Positions 37,628 through 48,959 of a stretch of DNA of 64,000 bases are shown in pieces. The notes beneath the pieces were generated by a model that searched no databases, was not told the origin of the DNA, and was given only the letters and a program-made list of their open reading frames with translations. The stretch is from the NCBI GenBank assembly GCA_032358255.1, contig JAULBX010011434.1:1-64000 (forward strand). The letters are read 5' to 3'. Every line of letters starts with the position of its first letter. The first letter of the stretch is position 1. This DNA comes from Heterotrichella gracilis (Eukaryota > Sar > Xanthophyceae > Tribonematales > Xanthonemataceae). Position numbers and translations under genes: made by a program.

Positions 37628-38928
37628 GTGGCTGTCGTAGCAGTTGCAGAGCCCTGTGGAGATGTGTCCTGGGAGGGTGCGTGGTGGAATTGCCAAGATT
37701 GCGCATATCGGTATGTTTGTGCGATGCCGGTTGGGCGAGGGGGGCATTGCAGGTTGCACCTCGTGGCAGGGCGGCCATGGGACTTAGGCAATGGCTGTAG
37801 TTGACAATACGGCCACTTGTTATGTTTTTTCAAGGGTAATGAGATAATAATAGTCCTATTATTATCTCATTACCCTTGGTTTTTTAGACCGGGGCATTGC
37901 AGGTGGCCTCTCGGCGACATGGCAGTTTTGGGAGGGTGAAAACTATCTACTAGAGCTAGCTGTATTGTAGTTTTTTCTGCCATTCTGCTTAGAAGCTTCA
38001 GGTAAATGGACATGGAGCATGGGCAGCTGTCGGTGGGCCTTGGAACACATTTGAACCAGGCTGGGTGTTGGGCACACTGCTACTGGCATGTGTGGGATGG
38101 GCAGAAACAGAGGGGAAAGGAAGGGGTGCGCATTGCGGTGTTGTGTGTCGGTGCTTTGTCTATGATGTGTCATCATTGGGGGAAAGAAGGCGGATCGTCG
38201 GCGTCTACTAGCCAAAGGCCCGGCAGCTCCCTGTATCTTGCATTGTTGTTTTAAGATAATAACGCGTTATTTTATTAGCTAGAGTACTGCCATTTTTGCA
38301 GCTTTCTCGTCATGCATGCATTCAATCTTCAAGGTGATCCTGATAGTATTGGCTTTGGAATGTTATAATTATCCATGGTACTTTGCAATTCATGGATGCA
38401 ATCTGGCAGATAGTGCATTCTTGCATACAGTGTGCTTGCATTTACAAACTTTGCCTTAAGCAATGACAGCTAGAAGTTCAATCATTGTAGACTTGTAACG
38501 CGACTGCCAATGGATTGCGTGACTAGTATGGCAGCTAGGTGGTATCGAGCCACGGCCTGTTGTCAACCAGTGCGGCAACGGCAAGTGCAGCTGTGTGGTA
38601 CAATCTCTCTGTGTCAAATGGAAAGAGCCCTCAAGAAATTATGACGTGCTACCAATATACGGTATACGATGACATGATGTTAGCATCATTGCTTGCATTG
38701 CATAACAAAATCTGTGCTGCTCAACCGCTGGTCCAGTGCATGAGCCTCTGTTTCAAAATACTGTACATCGACATGGGAAAAAATGTGGCATCTCCTCTCT
38801 TTGATCGTTCGTTGATCAGCGTTCATTCATCACAAACGGCAGGGCAGAGCTGACAAATCAGACCACTCTCATCAATCATATGGAGCTACTGTGGGAAGGC
38901 CCGTTGTTGAAATCTCACCAGCATCCCC
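37628..38928. other. Gap after lycopene cyclase
   Basis: About 1.3 kb with a perfect 23-bp-arm palindrome (37831..37878), probably both 3' UTRs, and no supported gene. Confidence 0.5.
37831..37878. repeat. Perfect 23-bp palindrome with 2-base loop
   Basis: Bases 37831-37853 are the exact complement of 37856-37878, around TC. Arms run CAAGGGTAATGAGATAATAA then TAG. It lies about 200 bp past the cyclase stop codon. It could be a foldback element or a strong 3' UTR hairpin. Confidence 0.95.
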
Positions 38929-39288
38929 CTAGCGCCCACCGCTGACATCCACGACGCCGGTGGCGATGGCAATGCCTAGGATGATGAAAGGGAAGAAGAT
39001 CGCCAGGATGCCGATCAGTGCCAGTGGGTCCTTCCATGCGCTCTCTCCCTTCTTCTCAGCAGCCGTCTGCCAGTACTCCTCAGGCTCCGCCTCCCTTGTC
39101 AGCTTCTTGTTCTCGTCCCCGCCCTGGATCGCTCTCGTGACCACCGCATGGTGCCTGTGGGGGCGGGTTGCTGCTGCTGCTGTGGGGCTGCGGGTGAACC
39201 CTAGGAAGGGTTTGCAGCTCCTCAGAGTGCTGGCCGAGGCTGGGGCCAAGGGCGCAAAGGTGCGCTGCGAGCTGCTGACAGTCTGCAT
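38929..39288 (-). CDS. Small one-span membrane protein, probably plastid-targeted
   Basis: A single frame of 119 residues from the ATG at 39288. The first about 50 residues (MQTVSSSQRTFAPLAPASAS...) are rich in Ser, Ala and Arg and end near VVTRAIQ, a typical stroma-processing context. The mature part has a charged stretch (EAEPEEYWQTAAEKKGESAW) followed by one hydrophobic helix (DPLALIGILAIFFPFIILG, about 87-105) and a short tail. I do not recognise the family; a thylakoid or envelope protein is the simplest inference. Confidence 0.78.
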   Translation of the reverse strand: MQTVSSSQRTFAPLAPASASTLRSCKPFLGFTRSPTAAAATRPHRHHAVVTRAIQGGDENKKLTREAEPEEYWQTAAEKKGESAWKDPLALIGILAIFFPFIILGIAIATGVVDVSGGR

Positions 39289-41028
39289 GGCTGGCAGCTG
39301 AGGTGGAGGAGGGAAGTTTGATACCTGAAGTGGAGGGATGGTACGTGTGAGGGGTGCCGCAGAATTGCAGACAAAGCCGCTAGTACCATAAGCAGGGCTG
39401 GCTAGTGCACTAGTGTTGGCTTGTGAGCTGGCTAGTACTGAAACGGCTTAGTGAGCTGAACCATACATTCCAGTGAAAAAGCTAAACTGCTGAAGCATTC
39501 GAGATGCCAAGAAACAACAACTGTGTGCGGTTGTAGAGTGGGCTAACAAGTGTTGTCCCAACACAGCCCAGAGTGGGCGCAGCATGCCATTGGCCACCAC
39601 ATCTCATCTGGGCCCATGCCACCAACAACTATAACTCTGTTTAAACAGGACCAGCACGGTTCCACGTAAACAAAGCCACCAGCAAACAGCAGTGAACAGG
39701 CCTTGCAATGCACACGCTAAAAGACCACCGCCATCCGCTGTACGTATCTTTGCGGCCTAGGAAACAGATGCCGAGTGTGTGGTGAGGTGGGGTGACCCAT
39801 CAAGTATGTGCAATCAACCCTACGTTGCACTGCAATGCATATGACCTCGTCTGGGTACCACGGCCGGTCCCCTGAAACGAAACCAAGCCCGCCATTTCAT
39901 ACTAACTGCGTGATCTGCACTGCAGGGCGTCCACGTCAATGCCGCAATGCTGTCGTACCTCTTAGTCGATGCCGTCAAGCCAAGCCAGCGGGGAGAGCAG
40001 CACAAGTCAGCAAAGGTCTCAAATGTTTGGAACACAGGTGTAATAAACCTCGCAAGCCGCTTTGATAGAGTGCTCGCCCACTTGCGTTCAGTGGTCCAAC
40101 CGAGGTGGGCAGTATGGGTGGAGTCATATTCAAACTCAAAAAAGCTGGGACTCTGCTCCTGTGACTAAAGCAAAAGTGCCAGCTTGCACATTGCCAACAG
40201 GTTCTTGTCTACGCCGTGATAACGATAGCCAGTATCACTGACAGAAAAGAATAGCTGTCGTTGCAGGCGACGTAAGAATCGGTTGGCTACCAGCAACTTC
40301 GGACAGCCCACACGGCTTGACACCCAGTGCCGCAAGGTACTCATTGTGGAACTCTGAAGAATGCCGCCGAAAAGTGCCTGTGGACAACACACGAGTTGCT
40401 GTTTGTTTGTACTGCGTAGTTGGACTCTGAGTAGTCCACTTGTCGTGTGTTGTACTTGAGACGGGCCCCAGCCGGGCTGCCCACTGATGAACCCAGTCAC
40501 ATCCTTTGTGCTCAAACAGGAGCTGCTGCCAATTCATGTAGAGCTTGTGCTTGTCAGCGGCTGTCATTTGGCGCCGCGCAGCAAGCCTTCGGTGTAGCTG
40601 TTGACGTTTGCGTAGGGTGTCGAGTTGGGGCTCCCAACAGCTCTGCATGCAATGCATGCACAAGTCAATGCTGTGTGTGTGCGTCGTGCAGGCTCAACAC
40701 TTTCCCACAGGAGCTACCACCTGGATCGCTTTCTGTGATATTGATATTGAACCTTCTTGCTGGAAGCCGACTGGACCCCTTCTGACCGTATCAGTGCCAG
40801 TAGGAGTCCTAGCCCAAGGGGTGCCCAAGGCCGCCTGCAGGTTCGAGCACATTTATTTGGTTCCTTTGGTTCCAAAGGGGTGTGCCTTGGTGGTGCTTTC
40901 AAACACAGCCTACTCCGGAGCCCCTAACAGCGGCAGCAGCAAGCCTCGTGCAGCCATGGCTTGACAGCGCACGCGCACACCACAACCCTGACCAAGCCAC
41001 TAGGGTGTTTGGCCTGTGCACAGCAACC
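39289..41028. other. 1.7-kb gap before the secreted protein gene
   Basis: Apart from a possible coding fragment on the minus strand (40438..40651, listed separately), I see no gene. Confidence 0.45.
40438..40651 (-). pseudogene. Possible orphan exon or gene fragment
   Basis: After a good TGCAG acceptor, the minus strand reads a charged helical segment: QLDTLRKRQQLHRRLAARRQ, then MTAADKHKLYMNWQ. The LY-x-x-W turn faintly recalls the C-terminal region of plant NACK-type kinesins, but the match is too short to name. No flanking exons that join in phase were found. It could be a relic or chance. Confidence 0.25.
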
Positions 41029-44000
41029 ATGCGGTACAGCCAACCCAGCCCCTGTGAAAGCAGCTGCAGCAGCCCTGCGCAACAGCCCAGCGCGCACCCA
41101 GCCGCCACCCACAGGGCGCCGCAGCCCTCCTTGCGGTGGCCTGGCATGCTCCTTGTCGCCCTCCTCGCCTGCACCGCCTTCCATGCACACACGGTCTCGG
41201 CAGCCTGTGGGCCGATCCAGTACCAATGGGCGGGTGGCAGGCCGCTCTGTGAGGGGGGGGAGTGCGCACCCGGTGCATTTCCAGACTACTTTCAGGCCTG
41301 CACCCAGTTCATCGACTACTACTTTGGCCCACAGTCGCCCACGGGGGGCCAGTTTGGGCCGTTCTCCAACTGGGTGATGGACCAAAACGCTCAGCATTTG
41401 GGGTACACATTCACCACAGGTGGGTTTTTCTTTTGTATGCATGGCTGACAGCCACAGCCTAGCAGCAAGAGCTACGCGCACCTTTCACTCATCCAAACCT
41501 CCCTCTTGGTTGTAAGGCCTCGCTTGGATACATCCTAATCCATGCTTCCTGGTGCTGCACTCTCATTTACTGTGGAAATGTAACGCTGACCCCAGGTCCT
41601 GCCTGGAAACCGCACTGCCATCCGGCACTAGCGACCCTGCCTTGTCCTTTGTTACCCCCCTTGTGCCATTCCAGTCTTGCAGCCCAAGTGGGCGCTGCTT
41701 GCCTGCCGGTGGTGCACAGCACTTTTTGACCCCGCCCTTGACCAACACCTTTAAAAATAACACGAGAAAAGAGAAAAATAACAAGTACTGACCCTGCCCC
41801 CCTGCTGCGCAGCGCTCCACGGTGTGCCCTCCAGCTGCTACACCCCAGTGTTTGCGCAGTGCGGCCTCAACTGGCCCCTGGACCTGTACAAGGTGGATGG
41901 CCAGGGCTGCCTCACAGAGGTGTACCTCACCGATAACACAAGTAAGTGCACACCTGCTCGCCGTGCGAACCAGATTTGGTACCGTGGTCCGCATGCTGGT
42001 AGCATGTGTTGCTGTGGGGCTCTGTGAGAGCCCTCTCCAGACAGTCGGCATCCAAGACCGCAAAAGTGCGGTGTGTTCAACGTGTTGACTCACCTGTAAG
42101 TGTCCTAATGGAAGTGGCTGCATTTTTTACTGTATGGAGCACCATCTGCACAGGCTGACGCTCCTACGTTCTTTGCCACAGAGGGTACCCCCAACAGTGG
42201 CAATTGTAGGGTTTAGGGTTCAGGGTTTAGCTTCACACACTGACACCCCGCCAACCCCTTCCGCCACAGAGGGCACCACCAACACCGGCAAGTTTGAGTG
42301 CACCAACGAGTGTGGAGCAGAGTGCGAGTCCAAGAACTGGTTTGTGCCGGGTGACCCGCCCCCAGCGCTCTCCCAGGGGTACTGCACCTATGACTACGCG
42401 GTGGGGGGCCAGGCGTGCGATGACCCGCACTTCCAGTCCTTTTCTGGCCAGTGGTTTGACTTTGATGGCATCCCAGGGGAGCACTTTGCGCTGCTCAGCG
42501 AGCGGCGCCACCAGGTGTGTGTGCGGGGGGTCGTAGGATGTGAGGGGTCAGATTAGCACTCGCTGTGTAACCGTGTGAGTCTCAACTGTGGTGGAACACC
42601 ATGGAGCAGTGCACCAAGCAACTCTGATAGAGGACACAGTGGACAGGAAGGGGAACCATCCAGGCATAACCAGCGGTAGACTGCATGCACCAAGCGCGAG
42701 TGCCATGCTTGCATGCTTGGCGCCAGCCACATCCTGAAGCGCTGGTATAAGCAGTGCCAGGCATGGCATGTAGGGCAGACTGCGTCTTTGGCTGTATTGC
42801 TGCGCATGGTATTTGTAGCATTGGCATCTATACATGTGTGCCACCAGCGAGGTATATACTGAACCGTGGCTGTTTGTGTGCATGTGCAGGTGAATGCACT
42901 GTTCGCCAACCTGGGCAACCAGCAGGTTCACAATCAGTACATGACCGCCATTGGTGTTAAATATGACAGCAAGGCGGAGGTCAAGGTGGCAGCGGTGGGC
43001 GATGGAGAGCTGACAGGTGTGCACGCACTGCAAACGGTTAGGGTTGGGGATCGAAGCATAGGGTCCCCAATTGGCACTGTCTGCGACATCGCACACACAC
43101 CATTTCTCAGAGTACGGTATGTGCCATTTTTGGTGCAGGGCTCAACAAAGCTTTGCTAGTTCCATAGGTACAGGCAGTTCACCTGGATAGCACCTGCCCT
43201 GCTTGCCTTGCACCAGCCAGGCCTGTGCAGCACAGCCCAGCACCTTGAAGCGTATTGTCTTTCTGGCCTTTTAGCGACCCCGCAATGTGCAATGTTTGGA
43301 TGCGCTCCACCTGGGGCATGCCAGATACCTGCACCTGTCCTGACTTGCGCTCATGCCCCCCTCCCCATCGCAGTGGAAATCGATGGGGATGACTGGACCC
43401 AGAGCCTGTCCCCGGGAGAGCCCCTCCAGATCAAGCGCGACTGCAACATCACCCTGGTGTACCCTAGCGTGCTCACCTCGGGGGATCAAATTGATGTCGC
43501 CACCCCCGACCTCACCATCCACATCTACAGCACCAAGGGCCAGGCCTGGATCAATGCCGCGGTGACCATCAGGAGCAAACAGGCTGTCGCGCGCATGCAT
43601 GGCGTGCTGGGGCAGACCTGGTGGGATTCCGCCCCTCGCCAGCTGGCAGCGGTGAACGGTTCCAGGGTGGTACAGGGCAGCGCGAGGGACTATGTTGTTC
43701 CCAGCCTGTTTTCGCATGAGTTCAAGTTCAGCCAGTATGACCCCAGCGCGCCGATCGGTGTCGCTGGGATGGGCAGGGCGAATCCTGCGAGCCAGGGGGA
43801 TGGAACGGTGCAGCGGCGCAGGGCGATAGAGGGCGGGCAGCAACAGTCTGACCTAGGGACCGCTGGCACTGCACAGGCATCAAAGCTGGGTATGGTGGAG
43901 CAGAATTTGGCTCACCAGGCTACTTTGGCCCAGCGGATGCAGGATCCAGTGAAACCACAGGCGGCGGCAGGGGGAAGCCAGCAGGATGAGGGTGCGAAGG

Positions 44001-44347
44001 GGAGCGCTGGGGGTGAAGGCAATGGCGGGGATGCAGCGGCTATTGTGGGGAGCTGGCACCGAGATTCCAGCAAGCCACCTCGTGATCTTGGCCACACTGG
44101 GAGCGACGGTGCAAGGGGTGTGGAGGAGGTGGAGGCCGCTGCTGTGGGGCTGGATAGGGGCATCACCGAGGAGGCAGTGGGTGCCAAGCAGGAGGCGGTG
44201 GGCACCCAGGGGGTGCGAGCCGGTGGCTGGGCTTGGGGCCGAGGGGGGTTGCCTCCCCTGCGGGGGACACCTGGTGCTGTGGCAAAGGGCGGCCTTATAG
44301 AAGCCCTTGGGGCTACCACGGTAGAGCTGGATGATGAGGAGCTGTGA
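41029..44347 (+). CDS. Secreted root-cap/VWD-like protein with disordered tail
   Basis: Five exons: 41029..41419, 41813..41941, 42270..42514, 42890..43016 and 43374..44347, giving 621 residues. A signal peptide (MLLVALLACTAFHAHTVSA) starts at residue 40; the ATG at 41146 may therefore be the true start, giving 582 residues. A Cys-rich region (about 60-220) is followed by CDDPHFQSFSGQWFDFDGIP, the hallmark of the root-cap/VWD-like module, then LNVNALFANLGNQ-type strands and a beta-rich stretch to about 400. The last 200 residues are Gly/Ala/Gln-rich and end acidic (ELDDEEL). It probably goes to the cell surface or wall; the role is unknown. Intron 2 carries a ghost copy of the exon 3 start. 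Confidence 0.8.
42153..42209 (+). pseudogene. Ghost copy of exon 3 start in the secreted protein gene
   Basis: The acceptor and start of exon 3 (42237-42297) recur about 90 bp upstream, sharing GCCACAGAGGG and CCAACA-TGGCAA. The copy closes quickly at TAG and runs straight into a telomere-like tract. Confidence 0.75.
42206..42230. repeat. Interstitial telomere-like tract
   Basis: TAGGGTTTAGGGTTCAGGGT directly follows the ghost copy of exon 3 and precedes the real exon. Confidence 0.8.
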
Positions 44348-45930
44348 GTAAATTGTCAGTAATTTTTTTGCTGTCCGTTCGCGGCCACCATCTGCGTACC
44401 TGTGCCGGTGCGTGTCAAATTTTAAAACGGGCATGTTGTAGCATTCTGCAGCTGCAGCTGCAATGGGACAATGGAGCGACATGCAGTTTTCGTATGAGCA
44501 CGTCTTCTTCATTGCATTCAAGGTGTGTGAGATCTTTGGTTGTTTGTTGATTTGGGTTTTAAGCAATGTAGCGACGTCTATATCCTGCATGGCATGAAAG
44601 TAGATTTTATGGTTGGTGGTTAGTATGGTGTGCACACTGCATTAACATCAACGTTTCCTTACCTGTTGGCAATTGTGCCATTTATGGATCTGCAGTCAAG
44701 TCCATTTTATGAGCTGTTTTATTTCGCTGTGATGGGCTCGTCCTGCTGTATCAGCAGCCTCCTGGCTGGCTATGATGATTGCCATTGGTGGGCTTTTTTC
44801 CGTAGTATTATTGCTGAAAATTTCTTGCATTTGTAGTATTGAGTTGACTTTTTGTACTCACCACCACCACGTTCAATGGAATTGACATGTCAATGCTATT
44901 GCCAATAGAATGGGCATTAATCCTAATCCAATCATTGTTTCTTGCGAGCCAGAGGGCCCCTGACTATGCCTTCAAGTTGGTGCGCCGCAGGCGTTCCGTT
45001 CAAGTTTCTTTCGTTGTGCATGTACATGGCATTCAATTTGAGTACTGGGGCAACCTATGGGTATCCTTGACAGATTATAATGGTCATGCATCCATGCTTT
45101 GCAACTTGGAATGTAAAATTTGGAGGTTACACATTGTGACTACGTTCACTGTTCGAGGTGCAGTAATTATGACACAGTGTCACTGCAATTTCCACCAAGA
45201 TGGTCAACTAGCTAGTAGGCGCATTTCAAATTGGCATAAAATACCTATAAAGTACATTTTAAGTACCTAATGACTGCCTTTGCGTGAGCAGATCGGCTTG
45301 TACATCAGGCATTTCCCTCCACGATGCACGCTCTAAATGGCCTTCCAGGAAAAATCATCATGAAAGGACCTTTCATTTTTGCCAGGTCCTGGAATTTGAA
45401 CGGAATATATAAATTACAATTCCTGGTACACACTGTGCATACAAATTATTAAGTTTAAAATAAAGAAGTTCCAAGCTGCTTACACAAGCCCCACAACTAA
45501 CCAGAACGGCAGTGATGACACAAGGTTGCTCAGCAGCATCGCATAGAGTCAGACTTAATACTGTATGCCCACCAGGCAATCGCGAAAATCACAGCACGCA
45601 TAAAAATGCCACCAAAAATATGGCACAAGTCCTGATAGCAAGAAATGAAATGACCGCCAGAGATGAGAATATCGCAAATAGCAAACACCCAAAACCCAGT
45701 AGTTGCCAAGGGAAGTCAGCCAGGGAAGTTCATGATAAATAAGCGCCAGCAGCTTTGCACTCGCCACCATGCTGTGCGGCCCGCACTGCCTAAAGTTCGC
45801 ACGCGTGCACCTCATCCATTGTCCTGAATACGGCCGCCCCCTCACCTCATGCATGTGCGCTGTGTGCAGCCATCCACCTGCTCCCCGAATAGCAGTGCGG
45901 CCACACAGGGGAAAAACCCAACGGCATACC
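44348..45930. other. AT-rich convergent gap
   Basis: About 1.6 kb between two converging genes, AT-rich from about 44850 to 45700. No coding potential, RNA or clear repeat is seen; it should include both 3' UTRs. Confidence 0.5.
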
Positions 45931-48150
45931 TCACTTTCTCAAGCTTAAGGTCTCCTTGAACTTGCTGCTCATGCCACTCACATCCAGCTTGAACGTTGCA
46001 AACAGCCTCTTCCGTGTCTTAGCTTTGTCAGACTGTGTAGACGCGGTGTCTTCCGAATCCAACGAGTACCGGAAGGCATCTGCAGATATCGGCGGCAACA
46101 GCCATTCAGTGCCATGGCATTGCAATACAAGAGCAAAAAACGTTCTAGGGGCCAGAAAAGACTGGGAAAGCAGGGGTTGAATTGACCACGTACTGTTGTT
46201 TTGGTAGTCTGCGCCACGCTGGATGCTTGCATGCAGTGCCGCCCGCTGCGTGGTGTCCCTCTGCCTGAACTCCCCAATCACATCGGCCTCCTTGATGGTC
46301 CTCTGCGTTTCAATGGTGCGCATTGGCAGGGACCCCACGCTCTTGAAAGCTTCCTGCATGACAAAGCTAGTGGTCAGGTATAACAGGACTGGAGCAGTCC
46401 ATGGTAGTGTGAACATGAGGCTTGTAAGGGGTACCAGCATGGCATGCCAACAGCCCTTCCTTGAACACATTTGTCTAAAATACAGGTAATATCCTTAGAA
46501 TCTAGAAAAGCTAGTTCTGCAAGATCAAATAATACCTTCATCAGGAAGTCCCTGTCGTGCATGTTTGTTGCCGCAGTCCGCATGGTGCGCATCATATCCC
46601 CGGGGTTGTCGGTCTCCATGAGACCTTCCTTGTTCATGGACATGAGGGCTAGTGACACTCGGTACAGGATCTTGGGCCCTTCATGGAAGAGAGCATCCCA
46701 GATCCGAGCTGCCGTCTGCATGCAATGCGCATGCATCAGTGGTTGGATGCCAGACACGCCCCCAATGACTTGGCCCAAACAAAGCAAATGTTATTAAAGG
46801 TAGTTGGCACCACACTAAAGTGCAAAGGGCAGTTTGCCATCACATGCTTGTATGTATACAATGCAATGGGATGATGGTGACGCCCTTACCTCAGATGGAG
46901 TGGTTGTGCAGAACAAGCAGAGGAACCAGTCGGTGGCGATGATCGACATGTCGCAGTGCAGCTGCTGCAAGTGCTCCCGCAGGTCGGGCATCTTCTGAGC
47001 AACAAGCTCCTGCACCATAGTAAAATTGTATTGATGGTTCTGAACATGTTCAGTGAACAACCCATTGCAATGTTTGCAACTACCGGACGTCTCGGGGCTG
47101 GCACTTGGTAGCGGCTCCTTAGGGATATGAGCGCATGGTGTGCGGTCATTGATGGTGGATGCATCCTCTGGAGCACGCATGCAACTGTGACTGTATTGGA
47201 CTTCCTTGGGGGCCTTACCTCCAGCGTCCTCATCTCCACGTGGGTTCCCAGCAAACTGCCCGTAAACATATCCTTGTAGAGGATCCCTGTAGTGCAGTAG
47301 GAAAGGACGTAAGTCCATCTCAATAGGAAAAAATACGGTGAGAGCGCATCCCAACCAGCTGCAGCGCATATGAGTAACCACAAGTGCTGAATGCACGTAT
47401 TACCTTGGTCGTCTATCAACGCCGCCAGCACCCAGAAAGCGCTCTCTTCGTTTTTCTCCAGTGCCAGGAGGAGCAAGCCCACCAGGTAGTTCATGCCCTG
47501 GCAGTAGCCCACGTCCTTGTTGTGCATGGAGTATGCCAGCAGCACTCGCTCCAGGAGCTTCTGCCCCTCAGCTGACTGGATCCAGTCGTTGCTTGGAAAA
47601 GTTCGTGGCACGTCCTGTGGCATAGTGGGTGGTCAGCTGACCATATTGGTGGCAAGCTGTGCAGAGAGAAGTGGATAGTGATAACCTACCAGCTTGATCT
47701 GATGTGAACAGCTTGAAGAAGCAAACCCGGTGTCCACCATGATTCCATAGTAGTTTGGAGAGCACTTGTTTTTCTTGGCGTTTGCCCCGGACAGCTCCAT
47801 CCAAATAGGTGCCCGAACTTGGTGTGGTACCCCCTGCAGCAGGTTCGGGCAACTGGTGACAGGCTCTCCCAGCACAACTGAAGCCCTTGCTGCATCTAGC
47901 CATCAGCTTCCTATGGAAGAGTGCTCAAAGCCATGCCAGGATGCAGTGGTACTCTGCATACCTTCCTGATGTACCGCTTGAGCTTTTCTCCAGTCGGGAG
48001 CTTCCCACTTTTCAGCACCAGGTTCCACTTCTGCAGCCGCTTTTGCTCCTTGGCTGTGCACTTTTGCCTGGCTGCTGCCTGTTCAGCAGTGAGCGTGAGC
48101 TTGAACCCATACACATCAACCTCTGCTTGACCACTTGCTGGTCCTTCCAT
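45931..48150 (-). CDS. TBC-domain Rab GTPase-activating protein
   Basis: Eight exons on the minus strand: 48150..47962, 47833..47690, 47614..47404, 47286..47219, 47009..46890, 46715..46536, 46353..46194 and 46079..45931, giving 406 residues. TBC proteins stimulate GTP hydrolysis by Rab proteins in vesicle traffic. Both catalytic fingers are present: I109-x-x-D112-x-x-R115 (IKLDVPRTF) with the arginine, and Y148-C-Q150 in GYCQGMNYLVG with the glutamine. Other signatures are GVPHQVRAPIW and TDWFLCLF. The layout resembles the GRTP1/TBC1D2 group. An N-terminal extension of about 60 residues is basic and helical, and the C-terminus is helical and charged. No membrane span. The target Rab is unknown. 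Confidence 0.95.
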
Positions 48151-48959
48151 CGCTGCTCCTCTTGTCACGGTCCCCACCAGTGGCCTTGCCCAACTTGCCG
48201 TCAGTGGCTGAGTGAGACTCCCAAGCTACTTGGTTGTGACTTAGTGGCTGTGATTGTTGGCTGTAGTTCACTTTATAAAAAAGCACTGCTAAAGCTTAAA
48301 CCTGCTTGTTCTCCTTTGCTCCTTGCTAGACTACCTAAGAAAGCCACGACTTGAGACAATCGTTGCCCAGTTTGATGGTTCACTGATCTAGGCCTGTGCA
48401 AGCTAGGATAGGCAAGCTCCACAAGAACCCATCTATAAATAATAGCTGAAAGCAAGTTTGCAAGCTGGGTAAGTTGCTACTCGGGCGAAATTATGTCCTG
48501 GTATCGGGATACACGGAACAGTTGTCACAGCGCCCTGAGCGGTTTAAGCGGTTTAGAACATCCCGGTTAACAGAGAGGTGCAGGAGGGAGAAGCAGGCAA
48601 CTGAAAGGCAATAACGCCCTTGCATCCGTTTTCAAGGCTTCTTGCAACTGTCGAGCCAAGCAAACCCCAGACGTTTCCAAGCAAGTTGTTGCCAAGTTTG
48701 GGCGCGAACCCAGCACCGATAGCCTCCCCTTGCGGGATGGACGAGGAGGGTACACTCTGAGTGCAGGCAATGCGGAAAACACGTGGCGCCAGGCTACGCT
48801 TTCCCCAGCACAGCACAGAGTCTTTAGCCTTAGTGGTACCAGCACCAGCATCGCTTCACTATAAACTTCAAAGGCATGCAAATGCAACCCTAATTTGTTT
48901 TGCTACACCGTGAACACCTGCGCAGCTTGGACACTGCCCGACCACCTTCATATGCATGC
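48151..48959. promoter_or_regulatory. Divergent gap, TBC / RIT1
   Basis: About 810 bp between divergent genes, ending in ATATGCATGCATGCAAATGC next to the RIT1 start. No gene supported, though a short 5' exon of RIT1 could hide here. Confidence 0.4.

Noticed and set aside
40438-40651. NACK-type kinesin tail on the minus strand
   Set aside because: Only a short LY-x-x-W-like resemblance; no motor domain or joining exons in the window. Listed as an unnamed fragment instead.
43271-43843. Minus-strand open frame of 190 codons
   Set aside because: Antisense to the last exon of the secreted protein; no splice partners or start context.
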